DNA from: Bacteroidaceae bacterium
Lineage (GTDB): Bacteria > Bacteroidota > Bacteroidia > Bacteroidales > Bacteroidaceae
Direction: 5' to 3'
Length of the DNA stretch: 33,891 bases
Assembly: GCA_017522785.1 (NCBI GenBank)
Contig: JAFWYF010000038.1
Location: 1 to 33,891, forward strand
Shown here: one piece after another, positions 25,061 through 33,808 of the stretch
Layout of the letters: each line of letters begins with the position of its first letter
Numbering within the stretch: the first letter of the stretch is position 1
Position numbers and translations under genes: made by a program
Notes under the pieces: model-generated
What the model was told of the DNA's origin: nothing
Databases searched by the model: none
The model's input: only the letters and a program-made list of their open reading frames with translations

Positions 25061-25141
25061 ATTTTCAAATTTTACATACCGAGCTCAAAAAAATGTTTGA
25101 ATTATACTCGGTCTTGTTGTCGGTTTTATATAATCATTCTT

Positions 25142-27514
25142 TTATTGGAAGAGGTCGTCAAAACCTGCCACCTGTTTTGTATCTGCATCGGAAATTGTTT
25201 TAACTTCCAAAGTATCACCCTCCTCCGACATTGTATATATATTCACTCCACAAGGGTTGAAATCCTCGGGAATATCAAATTTTTCGTCTTGTGAATATGG
25301 CAATTCCTTGTCGGCATATACCTTATTCATATATATGCCCCATATTGGCAATGCCATAGATGCACCTTGTCCATCACTCATTCGATCGAAGTGAATGTCG
25401 CGCTCCTCTCCACCTACCCAACAACCTGTTACAAGCGAGGGAGTAAAGCCCATGAACCATCCATCGGAGTTATTCTGTGTTGTACCGGTCTTGCCACCCA
25501 TATCTGCAGTAATATTGTATACTCGGCGTATTCTTCCACCTGTTCCTTCGTTAATTACCGCACGTAACATATCAATCATTTTGTATGAACTCTCTTCGCT
25601 GATAACCTCATTCTTTTGAGCTGTAAATGTAGCAATAGTATTTCCTTCGTTATCTTCGATGCGTGTAACAAAAAGAGGTGCTGTGCGGATACCCTTTCCT
25701 ACAAATGCTGTATATGCGCTCACCATCTCTCCTACCGATGCGTCGCACACTCCCAAACACAACGATGGTGTTGGTTCTATCTCTTTATTGCGCAATCCAA
25801 ACTGATGCAATATCTTTTTAAACGAATATGGATTTAACTTACTCATAAGATAGGCCGATATCCAGTTATTGGAATTTGCCAATCCCCAACGCAAATTGAC
25901 TATTTCGCCATAACATGCTTTGGATGTGTTTTTGGGGCTCCAGATTTTACCGTCTTCTGTGAGTAGAGTCTGTTCTACATTGCGAGTTTCATCGCATGGA
26001 GAAAAGCCATTCTCCATGGCCAAAGAGTAGAGATAGGGCTTGATTGTAGAGCCAACTTGACGACGTCCCACATTTGCCATATCATACATGAAGTTATAGA
26101 AATTGGGACCACCTACATATGCTTTTACCTCTCCGGTAAGAGGATCCATAGACATTACACCAACTCTAAGAAAATACTTATAATATCGTAAAGAGTCCAT
26201 TGGAGTCATTAATGTGTCCACCATACCGTTGTATGTAAACACCTGCATATCCTCTTTGGTATTAAAGGCCTCTATTATCTCTTGTTCACTTGAGCCACTC
26301 TTTTTCATCACACGATAGCGCTCACTCTGACGCATCGCACGATTCATAATTTTATCTACCTCCTCAACTGTAAGTTCGTCGGTAAAAGGAGCTGTTTTTT
26401 GTCCTTTTTTGGCTTTAAAGAAACGTGGTTGCAAATATTCGGCAACATGTTCATGAACAGCCTCTTCGAGATAGGTTTGCATACGGGAGTCAATGGTTGT
26501 ATATATTTTCAATCCATCGGTATATACATTGTAATATGTACCATCGGCCTTTTTGTTCTTGTAACACCAACCAAACAAAGGGTTATTCTCCCAATCTAAA
26601 GAGTCTTCGTAGAACTCCTGCATCTGCCAACCACGATAATTCTTCTTTTCGGGTTTCTTGGCTGTCATTACATCGCGCAAATATTCACGAAAATATGGTG
26701 CAATACCTGCTTTGTGGTCTGCAGAGTGGAAATTCAGTTCCAGTTCTGTTGCTTTTAGACTATCTGCTTCGGCTTGTGTCAAAAAGCCCGCTTTCACCAT
26801 TTGTCCAAACACCACATTACGGCGTTGCTTGGTTTTTTCGGGACGACGGCGTGGATTATACAAAGAGGAATTTTTGCACATACCTACAAGCATGGCTGCC
26901 TCTTGAATATTCAATTCATTAGGTAATTTTCCAAAATAAACTTGTGATGCAGTTCTTATACCCACAGCATTGTATCCAAAATCATACTTATTCAGATACA
27001 TTGTTATGATTTCTTCCTTTGTGTAATGTTTCTCGAGTTGAATAGCAATTACCCACTCTACAGGTTTCTGCGTGAGACGCTCAACCTCGCTATCGGCTGT
27101 TACTTGAGTGTAAAGAAGCTTTGCAAGTTGTTGTGTTATGGTGCTACCACCTCCGGCACTCTCCTGACGCAAAATACCACGTTTAACCAATGCACGTAGT
27201 ACAGCCCTTGCATCAATTCCCGAATGTTCATAGAAACGAACATCCTCCGTAGCCACAAGAGCATTTATAAGATTGGGAGAAATATCATTGAAATCGACAT
27301 ACGTTCTGTTCTCTTTGCTATAGGACCATGTCTTCATCACCTTACCATCGGCCGATATAACCTGTGATGCAAATTTATACGAAGGATTCTCCAATTCATC
27401 CAGACTTGGCATATATCCTATCCACCCTTTTGCAATTGCAGTGAACACAAAGATAACAGCAAAAACACCTGCGAAGAATAGCACCCACAGAGTTATCAAT
27501 ATCTTTTTAACCAT
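25142..27514 (-). CDS. Class A penicillin-binding protein 1A
   Basis: A bifunctional peptidoglycan glycosyltransferase and transpeptidase anchored in the inner membrane. The 790-residue protein has one N-terminal transmembrane helix (residues about 5-28). The GT51 domain carries the catalytic Glu90 in ATEDVRFYEHSGID and GGSTITQQLAKLLY. The transpeptidase domain has STIKP with nucleophile Ser489 and Lys492, SNN, and the KTG box (K675) in GGKTGTTQNNSDGWF. A short acidic C-terminus follows. It begins the minus-strand PBP1A-kdsB-M16 block. A TAACTTTG box lies upstream. Confidence 0.97.
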   Translation of the reverse strand: MVKKILITLWVLFFAGVFAVIFVFTAIAKGWIGYMPSLDELENPSYKFASQVISADGKVMKTWSYSKENRTYVDFNDISPNLINALVATEDVRFYEHSGIDARAVLRALVKRGILRQESAGGGSTITQQLAKLLYTQVTADSEVERLTQKPVEWVIAIQLEKHYTKEEIITMYLNKYDFGYNAVGIRTASQVYFGKLPNELNIQEAAMLVGMCKNSSLYNPRRRPEKTKQRRNVVFGQMVKAGFLTQAEADSLKATELELNFHSADHKAGIAPYFREYLRDVMTAKKPEKKNYRGWQMQEFYEDSLDWENNPLFGWCYKNKKADGTYYNVYTDGLKIYTTIDSRMQTYLEEAVHEHVAEYLQPRFFKAKKGQKTAPFTDELTVEEVDKIMNRAMRQSERYRVMKKSGSSEQEIIEAFNTKEDMQVFTYNGMVDTLMTPMDSLRYYKYFLRVGVMSMDPLTGEVKAYVGGPNFYNFMYDMANVGRRQVGSTIKPYLYSLAMENGFSPCDETRNVEQTLLTEDGKIWSPKNTSKACYGEIVNLRWGLANSNNWISAYLMSKLNPYSFKKILHQFGLRNKEIEPTPSLCLGVCDASVGEMVSAYTAFVGKGIRTAPLFVTRIEDNEGNTIATFTAQKNEVISEESSYKMIDMLRAVINEGTGGRIRRVYNITADMGGKTGTTQNNSDGWFMGFTPSLVTGCWVGGEERDIHFDRMSDGQGASMALPIWGIYMNKVYADKELPYSQDEKFDIPEDFNPCGVNIYTMSEEGDTLEVKTISDADTKQVAGFDDLFQ

Positions 27515-27561
27515 AGTTGTTACGTCTTTTTTACTTAATCATTCAACCAAAAACGTAGATG

Positions 27562-27569
27562 CAAAGTTA
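27562..27569 (-). promoter_or_regulatory. -7 box upstream of the PBP1A gene
   Basis: TAACTTTG on the minus strand fully matches TAnnTTTG and lies 47 bp before the PBP1A ATG. No ideal TTTG is seen at 19 nt. Confidence 0.5.
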
Positions 27570-27687
27570 ATAATAAAAATCTAATTATCTACCAATAATC
27601 ATTTTTTAGAATAAAATAGTATATGAAAGTATATTTATTTAGGATTATTATTTATCTTTACGGTTGATTTAATATACATCGTTACGT

Positions 27688-28602
27688 ATGAAAAGTAAAA
27701 GCATAGTATCTATCAACGATTTATCGCGCGAGAAGATTCTCGCGTTGTTGGAGACAGCAGAGAAATTTGAGGAGAACCCCAATCGCGACATTCTATCGGG
27801 CAAGGTCATTGGTTCACTGTTTTTTGAGCCTTCGACACGCACACGACTCAGTTTCGAAACTGCAGCAAATCGTTTGGGAGCAAGAGTAATTGGTTTTAGC
27901 GACGCTGCAACAAGTTCGGCAACCAAAGGTGAAACATTAAAAGATACAATTATCATGGTATCTAACTACGCCGACCTGATAGTCATGCGCCACCGCTTGG
28001 AGGGTGCAGCACGTTATGCCAGCGAAATATCACCATGCCCGATAATAAATGCAGGCGATGGCGCCAACCAACACCCTTCGCAAACTATGCTCGATTTGTA
28101 CTCAATTAAAAAGACACAAGGCACATTGGAGAACCTTCATATACACCTTGTTGGAGATTTAAAATATGGACGTACAGTACACTCATTGCTTCATGCTATG
28201 CGTCATTTTAATCCAACCTTCCATTTTATTGCTCCCGAGGAGTTACACATGCCCGAAGAGTACAGAATGTTCTGCCGTCAAAACAATATTCCTTTCACAG
28301 AGACTACAGAATTTAACGAAGATGTCATTGCGAGTGCAGATATTTTATACATGACACGTGTACAACGCGAACGTTTCAGCGACCTTATGGAGTATGAAAA
28401 AGTTAAGAACTGCTATAGACTTACCAATGCTATGCTTGCCGACAGCAAGCCCAACCTTAAAATTCTACATCCACTACCACGCGTAACAGAAATAGCATAC
28501 GATGTAGATGACAATCCTAAAGCATACTACTTTCAACAAGCGCAAAACGGACTATATGTTCGCGAAGCACTAATTTGCGATGTACTTGGTATTAACATAT
28601 AA
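27688..28602 (+). CDS. pyrB: Aspartate carbamoyltransferase catalytic subunit
   Basis: Joins carbamoyl phosphate and aspartate to carbamoyl-aspartate, the committed step of pyrimidine synthesis. The 304 residues match the family. The carbamoyl-phosphate loop [68 protein letters not shown] and [15 protein letters not shown] are all intact. It is followed 12 bp later by the regulatory subunit, so it assembles as an E. coli-like dodecamer. A weak TATCTTTA box at 27653-27660 may be its promoter. Confidence 0.98.
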   Translation: MKSKSIVSINDLSREKILALLETAEKFEENPNRDILSGKVIGSLFFEPSTRTRLSFETAANRLGARVIGFSDAATSSATKGETLKDTIIMVSNYADLIVMRHRLEGAARYASEISPCPIINAGDGANQHPSQTMLDLYSIKKTQGTLENLHIHLVGDLKYGRTVHSLLHAMRHFNPTFHFIAPEELHMPEEYRMFCRQNNIPFTETTEFNEDVIASADILYMTRVQRERFSDLMEYEKVKNCYRLTNAMLADSKPNLKILHPLPRVTEIAYDVDDNPKAYYFQQAQNGLYVREALICDVLGINI

Positions 28603-28614
28603 AGAGAACGATGT

Positions 28615-29076
28615 ATGAACGATAACAAACCTGCATTACAAGTATCTGCATTATGTAATGGTACAGTAATAGACCACATACCGGCCGATAAGCTCTTTGC
28701 TGTTGTCAGCCTGCTAGATATTCCCCAAATGGAGTCTAATGTAACAATAGGCTACAACCTCGACAGCAAGAAACTAGGCAAGAAAGGATTAATAAAAGTT
28801 GCTGACAAATTATTCAGCGACGAGGAGATAAACCGCATATCGCTTGTTGCACCCAATGTAGTTTTAAATATTATACATGACTACAAGGTAGTTGAAAAAA
28901 GAGAGGTACATTTACCCAATGAGGTTCGTAACCTTGCAAAGTGTGGCAATCCCAAATGTATCACCAACAATGAACCAATGGCAACACATTTTCATTTGGT
29001 AGACGCTCAAAAAGGCACACTCAAATGCCACTATTGCGAGAAAGAGGTGAATGTAAACGACATAGAACTGTTATAA
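28615..29076 (+). CDS. pyrI: Aspartate carbamoyltransferase regulatory subunit
   Basis: Binds CTP and ATP and transmits allosteric control to PyrB. The 153 residues carry an N-terminal nucleotide-binding domain ([20 protein letters not shown]) and a C-terminal zinc domain with four cysteines in normal spacing: C110-x4-C115-x22-C138-x2-C141. It is coupled to pyrB (12 bp upstream), and the flavin reductase gene starts 5 bp downstream. Confidence 0.97.
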   Translation: MNDNKPALQVSALCNGTVIDHIPADKLFAVVSLLDIPQMESNVTIGYNLDSKKLGKKGLIKVADKLFSDEEINRISLVAPNVVLNIIHDYKVVEKREVHLPNEVRNLAKCGNPKCITNNEPMATHFHLVDAQKGTLKCHYCEKEVNVNDIELL

Positions 29077-29081
29077 ACAAG

Positions 29082-29648
29082 ATGAAGTTGAATTGGAAAC
29101 CGGGTACAATGATTTACCCATTGCCGGCTGTACTCATCAGTTGTGGTAATTCTCCGGAGAACTATAACATGTTCACCGTTTCGTGGGTAGGTACTATTTG
29201 TACAAACCCTGCAATGTGCTATATATCGGTGCGCCCCGAAAGACACTCTTACCCTATTATTCGCGAAAATGGTGAATTTGTTATAAACTTAACTACTGCC
29301 GACATGGCTCGTGCAACAGATTGGTGCGGTGTACGCTCGGGTAAGGATTATGACAAATCAAAAGAGACAGGACTGACATATGGTGCATCAAAAGAGATTA
29401 AAGCACCTATCATTGTAGAGTCTCCGTTGAGCATAGAGTGCAGAGTTAAAGAGGTTGTACCTCTTGGTACACACGATATGTTCATTGCCGAAGTTGTAAA
29501 TGTACAAGCCGACGACAAATATTTAAACCCCGAAACAGGAGAGTGGGATTTAGCTACAGCCGACCCTCTTGTATATGCTCATGGCAAATATTTTCACTTA
29601 GGAGAATTTATTGGAAAATTTGGATGGAGTGTTAAAAAGAACAAGTAA
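29082..29648 (+). CDS. Flavin reductase-like (FMN-binding split-barrel) protein
   Basis: The 188-residue protein has the FMN-binding split-barrel fold of the flavin reductase/flavoredoxin family. Typical parts are MIYPLPAVLISCG, NMFTVSWVGTICTNPAMCYI, ISVRPERHSYPIIRENGEFVIN, the DWCGVRSGKDYDK segment, and the late CRVKEVVPLGTHDMFIAEVV. It probably binds FMN and acts in electron transfer; the partner is unknown. Start 29082 (MKLNWKPGTMIYP) is preferred over an in-frame ATG at 29025 that lies inside pyrI. The gene is 5 bp from pyrI, so co-transcription is likely. I recall the same order in other Bacteroidales, though this was not checked. Confidence 0.9.
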   Translation: MKLNWKPGTMIYPLPAVLISCGNSPENYNMFTVSWVGTICTNPAMCYISVRPERHSYPIIRENGEFVINLTTADMARATDWCGVRSGKDYDKSKETGLTYGASKEIKAPIIVESPLSIECRVKEVVPLGTHDMFIAEVVNVQADDKYLNPETGEWDLATADPLVYAHGKYFHLGEFIGKFGWSVKKNK

Positions 29649-29655
29649 TTAAACA

Positions 29656-30354
29656 ATGAATAAATACCGTCTAATATTATACGTTTTACTTATTGCCACC
29701 TCATTTAATCTACAAGCACAAAACAAGGTGGAGAAGAAAAATGTAATGTTTAACTACGGTATTAAAATTGGTACTAATGCATCTACATACAACACCACCA
29801 AATTCGATATTGATGGATACAAATACGATAAACAAGCCATTCACAGCAACAAGATAGGCTTTTCTGTTTCACCATTTATTCGCTTGACTAAATGGGATTT
29901 CTATTTGCAAACAGAATGCGATTTAGGAATGACTAACCAAAGCTTCGATTTAGTCGAGATTGAACCGGCGGACAATCTTACTGCAAAAAAAGCTAAATAT
30001 GAATTAACTACATATTGCATACAAGTACCACTGCTTTTCGGATATAATTTTATAGATAATAACATATACGGAATGAGTATATTTACAGGACCTAAAACAA
30101 AATTTATACTCACAGCCCACGACAAGCAGCACTTTGAGAACTTTAATCTCGATTTATACGAAGACCTTCGCTCCAGAATATATTACTGGGAAATTGGTTT
30201 AGGAGTAAAAATACATAGAATATTTTTCGATTTTGCTCTCGACATCGGATTAAGCAGACACACGAATGGAATAATAGCTAAAGAGACAAACAAAAAGTAT
30301 TATGCCAATCGTTCCGACAGCAACCTAAGTTTCTCTATAGGTATTATCCTCTAA
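29656..30354 (+). CDS. Outer-membrane beta-barrel protein (PorT-like)
   Basis: The 232-residue protein has a signal peptide (LILYVLLIATSFNLQAQ) and then repeated amphipathic strands: VMFNYGIKIGTNASTY, IGFSVSPFIRLTKWDFYLQTE, YCIQVPLLFGYNFI, IYYWEIGLGVKIHRIFFDFAL. It ends in LSFSIGIIL, as expected for a barrel closing strand. This resembles the small barrels grouped with PorT-like/OMP_b-brl_2 proteins of Bacteroidota. It starts 7 bp after the flavin reductase gene and closes the pyrBI operon; any link to pyrimidine metabolism is not apparent. Confidence 0.85.
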   Translation: MNKYRLILYVLLIATSFNLQAQNKVEKKNVMFNYGIKIGTNASTYNTTKFDIDGYKYDKQAIHSNKIGFSVSPFIRLTKWDFYLQTECDLGMTNQSFDLVEIEPADNLTAKKAKYELTTYCIQVPLLFGYNFIDNNIYGMSIFTGPKTKFILTAHDKQHFENFNLDLYEDLRSRIYYWEIGLGVKIHRIFFDFALDIGLSRHTNGIIAKETNKKYYANRSDSNLSFSIGIIL

Positions 30355-30398
30355 AAACAAAATAGTCCAAAGTTTAGACTTTGGACTATTTTGTTTTT
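30353..30398. terminator. Bidirectional terminator between the barrel gene and glyA
   Basis: A perfect 21-bp inverted repeat (30353-30373 with 30378-30398) with a 4-nt loop and T runs on both strands. Its left arm overlaps the last 2 bases of the barrel gene's stop codon. Confidence 0.9.
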
Positions 30399-30411
30399 AT
30401 AATCAAATATA

Positions 30412-31692
30412 TTAATATGCGAACAAAGGATATTCACTCATTGTCTCGTTCACTTTACGACGAACAGTTGCTATAACTTTCTCATCCTCAGGAGCATTTA
30501 ATACAGTCTCAATCATCTCTGCAACAAAAGGCATCATATCCTCTTTAACACCACGTGTTGTAATAGCAGGAGTACCCAATCTAATTCCCGATGTTTGGAA
30601 AGCACTACGTGAATCAAAAGGAACCATATTCTTATTTGCTGTAATATCTGCTGCAACAAGAGCCTTTTCTGCAACGCGACCTGTTAAATCGGGATATTTA
30701 TTACGCAAATCAACCAACATTGAGTGGTTGTCTGTTCCGCCTGATACTATACCAAAACCACGATTCATCAATTCATTAGCCAATGTTGCGGCATTCAATT
30801 TAACTTGTGCCTGATACTCCTTGAATTCGGGTTGCAATGCCTCGCCAAATGCAACAGCCTTAGCCGCAATAACATGCTCCAACGGACCACCTTGTATTCC
30901 GGGGAACACTGCTGAATCCAACAACTGAGACATCATTTTTATTTCTCCTTTTGGAGTAGTTTTTCCCCAAGGATTTGGGAAATCCTTTCCTAGTATAATG
31001 ATACCACCACGAGGACCACGCAATGTTTTGTGAGTTGTAGAAGTTACAATGTGTGCATATTTAACAGGATTATCTAACAAACCTGCGGCAATAAGTCCTG
31101 CAGGGTGTGCCATATCAACCATGAGCAATGCACCAACACTATCTGCAATCTCACGCATGCGTTTGTAATCCCACTCACGTGAATATGCCGAACCACCACC
31201 AATGATGAGTTTGGGTTGCTCACGATGAGCAATCTCTTCCATCTGATCGTAATCTACACGACCTGTTTCGGGGTTAAGATTGTATTCACATGGAGTATAT
31301 ATGATTCCCGATGTATTTACCGAAGAGCCATGAGACAAATGTCCACCATGAGCAAGATTCAATCCCATGAACTTATCTCCGGGGTTGAGAACTGCAAGGA
31401 ATACAGCTGCATTCGCCTGTGCTCCTGAGTGAGGCTGTACATTTACCCACTCAGCTCCATAAAGTTCTTTAAGACGATTACGTGCCAAGTCTTCTACCAT
31501 ATCAACTACCTCACAACCGCCATAATAACGTTTGCCCGGATAGCCTTCGGCATATTTATTTGTTAAGAAAGAACCCATTGCCTGCATAACCTCGTTACTA
31601 ACAAAGTTCTCAGATGCAATAAGTTCAATACCCTTCAACTGACGACGTTGCTCCATCTCAATGAGTTGAAAAATCTGACTGTCTCTTTTCAT
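30412..31692 (-). CDS. glyA: Serine hydroxymethyltransferase
   Basis: A PLP enzyme that converts serine and tetrahydrofolate to glycine and methylene-tetrahydrofolate, the main one-carbon source. The 426 residues are of normal length. The early substrate region [31 protein letters not shown], the PLP-ring region [13 protein letters not shown], and the Schiff-base lysine K222 in [14 protein letters not shown] are all intact. It is a single gene, with a TATCTTCG box upstream on the minus strand and a shared terminator downstream. Confidence 0.98.
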   Translation of the reverse strand: MKRDSQIFQLIEMEQRRQLKGIELIASENFVSNEVMQAMGSFLTNKYAEGYPGKRYYGGCEVVDMVEDLARNRLKELYGAEWVNVQPHSGAQANAAVFLAVLNPGDKFMGLNLAHGGHLSHGSSVNTSGIIYTPCEYNLNPETGRVDYDQMEEIAHREQPKLIIGGGSAYSREWDYKRMREIADSVGALLMVDMAHPAGLIAAGLLDNPVKYAHIVTSTTHKTLRGPRGGIIILGKDFPNPWGKTTPKGEIKMMSQLLDSAVFPGIQGGPLEHVIAAKAVAFGEALQPEFKEYQAQVKLNAATLANELMNRGFGIVSGGTDNHSMLVDLRNKYPDLTGRVAEKALVAADITANKNMVPFDSRSAFQTSGIRLGTPAITTRGVKEDMMPFVAEMIETVLNAPEDEKVIATVRRKVNETMSEYPLFAY

Positions 31693-31730
31693 AGATTATA
31701 TTGTTTAAATTCCTTTTCTAAAATTTTTCG

Positions 31731-31738
31731 CGAAGATA
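31731..31738 (-). promoter_or_regulatory. -7 box upstream of glyA
   Basis: TATCTTCG on the minus strand lies 38 bp before the glyA ATG, at the same distance as the like box of dnaB. No TTTG is seen at the expected spacing. Confidence 0.4.
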
Positions 31739-31870
31739 GAGAAAATTATTCATATTCCACTGATTTAGATGTAACAAATTGAAATAATAGTTTTAGAAGC
31801 TGTTTAAAATTCTTTCGAATAAGTTGATTACATTATCTGCAATTTGTACTTGCCTTTTTATTACTACTCC

Positions 31871-31901
31871 TTTGAGGCGTAAACAAATTTGGTTACCTTT
31901 G
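31871..31901 (+). promoter_or_regulatory. Promoter of the HsdR-N-like gene
   Basis: TTTG (31871-31874), 19 nt, TACCTTTG (31894-31901) is a full match to the Bacteroidota promoter and shares its -7 box with rpsP. The predicted leader is about 30 nt. Confidence 0.75.
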
Positions 31902-31935
31902 CAACATACAAAAATAGGAAAAGAGGGTCATATCG

Positions 31936-32391
31936 ATGCAACATCTCAACTTGCCGGAGTACGATATAAAAATTGCAGAAAAAGAGGGGAAAACGGTAAT
32001 ACTAGATAATTTACGTAGTTGCTATGTCGCTCTCACTCCCGAAGAGTGGGTACGACAACATTTCGTGCATTTTCTTTTGGAACAACTCAACTACCCTGCA
32101 TCTTTAATGGCTAACGAAGTATCTATAAACCTTAATGGGATGAAACGCCGTTGCGATACGGTTGTCTATGACCGTACACTATTGCCACGTATGATAATAG
32201 AATACAAAGCGCCAAATGTAAAAATTGACCGAAATGTTTTTGCACAGATATCACGATATAATATAGTACTTCGCGTCGATTACCTTGTTATTAGCAATGG
32301 TATGCAGCACTACTGTTGTAAAATGGATTATGAAAACAACAGTTTCACTTTCCTAAACGAAATACCCAAATACGAAATAATAACAGCCTGA
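31936..32391 (+). CDS. Stand-alone HsdR N-terminal (PD-(D/E)XK) domain protein
   Basis: The 151-residue protein contains only the N-terminal domain of type I restriction R subunits (HSDR_N). It has RSCYVALTPEEWVRQHFVHF, then a nuclease-like core: MKRRCDTVVYD (catalytic Asp), MIIEYKAP (the E-x-K of PD-(D/E)XK) and the helix DRNVFAQISRYNIVL. The helicase and translocase parts, and hsdS and hsdM, are absent from the window. Such small proteins are widespread in Bacteroidota and their substrate is unknown; a defence role is not shown. It has its own strong promoter. It converges with the downstream amidase gene (13 bp), with no terminator in the gap. Confidence 0.85.
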   Translation: MQHLNLPEYDIKIAEKEGKTVILDNLRSCYVALTPEEWVRQHFVHFLLEQLNYPASLMANEVSINLNGMKRRCDTVVYDRTLLPRMIIEYKAPNVKIDRNVFAQISRYNIVLRVDYLVISNGMQHYCCKMDYENNSFTFLNEIPKYEIITA

Positions 32392-32404
32392 CTGGCAACA
32401 ACTA

Positions 32405-33157
32405 TTATTTCCAACACTTATCTTGCATTAGAGGAAATGCCTTACGCATTTTTGCAATCATTTCGCTATCAATATCAGCCGTTGCGCTACTCTCTTTATA
32501 ATCGACACACGACGCAATAGTTGTACCATAAGGAGCAATAACAACACTATGACCTACATAGTTTCCATATTCATCACTACCTACACGATTTGAAGCGACC
32601 ACATAACACTGATTCTCAATGGCACGTGCCCTAACAAGAGTGTCCCAAGCCAAAATTCTGCTCTCGGGGAAATTGGCCGATACTATTAACACATCGTAAG
32701 CATCATTATTATGCAGCGTTAAAGGGAAGCGTATGTCGTAGCATATAGCAGGGCGAATACGCAAGCCACGCCATTCCCAAATAACCCGCTTATCTCCGGG
32801 AGTAAACACCATATCTTCACCACTATATTCAAACAAATGTATTTTGTCGTATGGTTCAAGGAGTGCATCGGGAGTAACAAAGAACATTCTATTAAAATAT
32901 TTTCCGCTATCGTGAGTCATTATAGTTGCAACAATGGCAGCATCATATTCACATGCCCATTCCTTCATTTTCTCCAATGTCTCTCCGCCATTCTCTTCTG
33001 CAACACCTGTTGGTTGCATACAAAAACCTGTTGAGCACATTTCGGGAAAAACGTATATATCGGATTTTGGTGCCTCTTTAAGAAGTTTCTCCATTTTTGC
33101 CCTATTGCTTACCGGGTCCAACCACACTATATCTTGTTGCAATACTGTTACTCTCAT
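32405..33157 (-). CDS. Carbon-nitrogen hydrolase (Nit2/omega-amidase-like)
   Basis: The 250-residue protein belongs to the nitrilase superfamily. The catalytic triad is intact: E39 in IYVFPEMCSTGF, K105 in YDKIHLFEY and C139 in RPAICYDIRFP. Features such as MVFTPGDKR and ENQCYVVASNRVG fit the Nit2/YafV omega-amidase subgroup, which hydrolyses alpha-ketoglutaramate and similar omega-amides, cleaning up products of glutamine transamination. The exact substrate is inferred from the subgroup. It ends 13 bp from the converging HsdR-N-like gene. Confidence 0.9.
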   Translation of the reverse strand: MRVTVLQQDIVWLDPVSNRAKMEKLLKEAPKSDIYVFPEMCSTGFCMQPTGVAEENGGETLEKMKEWACEYDAAIVATIMTHDSGKYFNRMFFVTPDALLEPYDKIHLFEYSGEDMVFTPGDKRVIWEWRGLRIRPAICYDIRFPLTLHNNDAYDVLIVSANFPESRILAWDTLVRARAIENQCYVVASNRVGSDEYGNYVGHSVVIAPYGTTIASCVDYKESSATADIDSEMIAKMRKAFPLMQDKCWK

Positions 33158-33225
33158 TTCGATATGCCTATTTTATAGAAAATGCAACTCAAATAAATTT
33201 GGTTGCATTTTCTATTCATTTATTG

Positions 33226-33313
33226 CGGAAAGAGTGGGATTCAAACCCACGGTACGGCAAAGCCGTACGCCGGATTTCGAGTCCGGTCCATTCGATCACT
33301 CTGGCATCTTTCC
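33226..33313 (-). tRNA. tRNA-Ser, anticodon CGA
   Basis: A class II tRNA of 88 nt. The acceptor GGAAAGA pairs fully with TCTTTCC and the discriminator is G. The anticodon stem CCGGA/TCCGG encloses the loop CTCGAAA, giving anticodon CGA (33279-33277) for codon UCG. The long variable arm GTACGGC/GCCGTAC is perfect and the T-arm GTGGG/CCCAC encloses TTTGAAT. CCA is not encoded (CAA follows the discriminator base). It is adjacent to the repeat-rich right end. Confidence 0.97.
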
Positions 33314-33391
33314 TTAAATTCGGTTGCAAATTTAGTGAATAATATCGTTAAATAAAATTTTTGTCTATTTTTTTATCGTATAAAAACACTT

Positions 33392-33468
33392 CAGATTGTC
33401 GCGCGATGCTACGTCGAAGATGTAGCCGCGCGGGGTGCGAACAGCGAGCATTACAAGGAGAGTAGGTG
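33392..33468 (+). repeat. 77-bp direct repeat, copy A
   Basis: Identical over all 77 bases to 33809-33885. It contains an internal hairpin (CGCGC and GCTAC paired with GTAGC and GCGCG) and ends in GGAGAGTAGGTG, the same string found near the 3' end of 5S rRNA. It is GC-rich against an AT-rich background. No coding frame is apparent. Confidence 0.9.
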
Positions 33469-33487
33469 TGATATAATATAAGTATAA

Positions 33488-33527
33488 ACAAAAAAAAGAA
33501 CCTTAGATTTTACTCTAAAGTTCTTTT
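33488..33527 (-). terminator. Terminator hairpin T1
   Basis: AAAAGAACCTTAGA (33494-33507) pairs with TCTAAAGTTCTTTT (33514-33527) with one G-U in minus-strand RNA, followed by a T run on that strand. It is preceded on the minus strand by CCGCCACTTATTTTTC, nearly the same context as terminator T2. Confidence 0.75.
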
Positions 33528-33539
33528 GAAAAATAAGTG

Positions 33540-33703
33540 GCGGTGGCAGTGCGAAGCCATAGCACTGCTTGCGACGACGGAATATTCGTGCAAGCAAGAG
33601 CATAAGACAAAATTTGTATTTTGCCGAGCGTAGCCGAATATCGATATAATCAAATTTATGTTCCCAAAGGAGTCATCGCCCTTAAATATCAACAAATTAT
33701 GTA
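33540..33703. other. Structured spacer between the two terminators
   Basis: No gene is seen; the 61-codon frame across 33510-33695 has no support. Two hairpins stand out: GCAGTGC (33546-33552) with GCACTGC (33562-33568), and GCTTGC (33567-33572) with GCAAGC (33590-33595). Composition shifts from GC-rich at 33540-33600 to AT-rich. It might encode a short structured RNA. Confidence 0.4.
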
Positions 33704-33708
33704 AAACG

Positions 33709-33742
33709 AAAAAAAGACCTCAGAGATTATCTGAAGTCTTTT
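33709..33742 (-). terminator. Terminator hairpin T2 downstream of the 5S-like end
   Basis: AAAAGACCTCAGA (33712-33724) pairs with TCTGAAGTCTTTT (33730-33742) with one G-U in minus-strand RNA, followed by a T run on that strand. It lies 8 bp after the 5S-like 3' end and looks like the normal terminator of an rRNA operon. Confidence 0.85.
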
Positions 33743-33750
33743 GAAAATAA

Positions 33751-33789
33751 GTGGCGATGACCTACTCTCCCACAAAGCAGCCATAGGCT
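33751..33789 (-). pseudogene. 5S rRNA 3'-end fragment
   Basis: On the minus strand GTGGGAGAGTAGGTCATCGC, followed by CAC, is the canonical 3' end of a Bacteroidota 5S rRNA. The preceding CCTATGGCTGC resembles its CCGATGGTACTGC segment. Upstream of that the sequence does not continue as 5S but runs into the 77-bp repeat copy B. It is either a truncated 5S or an assembly join at an rRNA repeat. Confidence 0.65.
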
Positions 33790-33808
33790 GGTTAGTTAAT
33801 GCGAGCAG

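Noticed and set aside
25078-25112. ACCGAG/CTCGGT inverted repeat between the PBP1A gene and kdsB as a terminator
   Set aside because: A 6-bp stem with a 23-nt loop and no T run is too weak; kdsB is probably co-transcribed.
29025-29081. Upstream start for the flavin reductase inside pyrI
   Set aside because: The added residues are pyrI read in another frame; ATG 29082 gives the family N-terminus.
31936-33157. The HsdR-N protein and the adjacent amidase as a two-gene defence system
   Set aside because: They converge on opposite strands, and the amidase has a clear metabolic family and an intact triad.
33510-33695. 61-codon minus-strand frame as a gene
   Set aside because: It runs through terminator T1 and hairpin-rich spacer and has no start signal or family.
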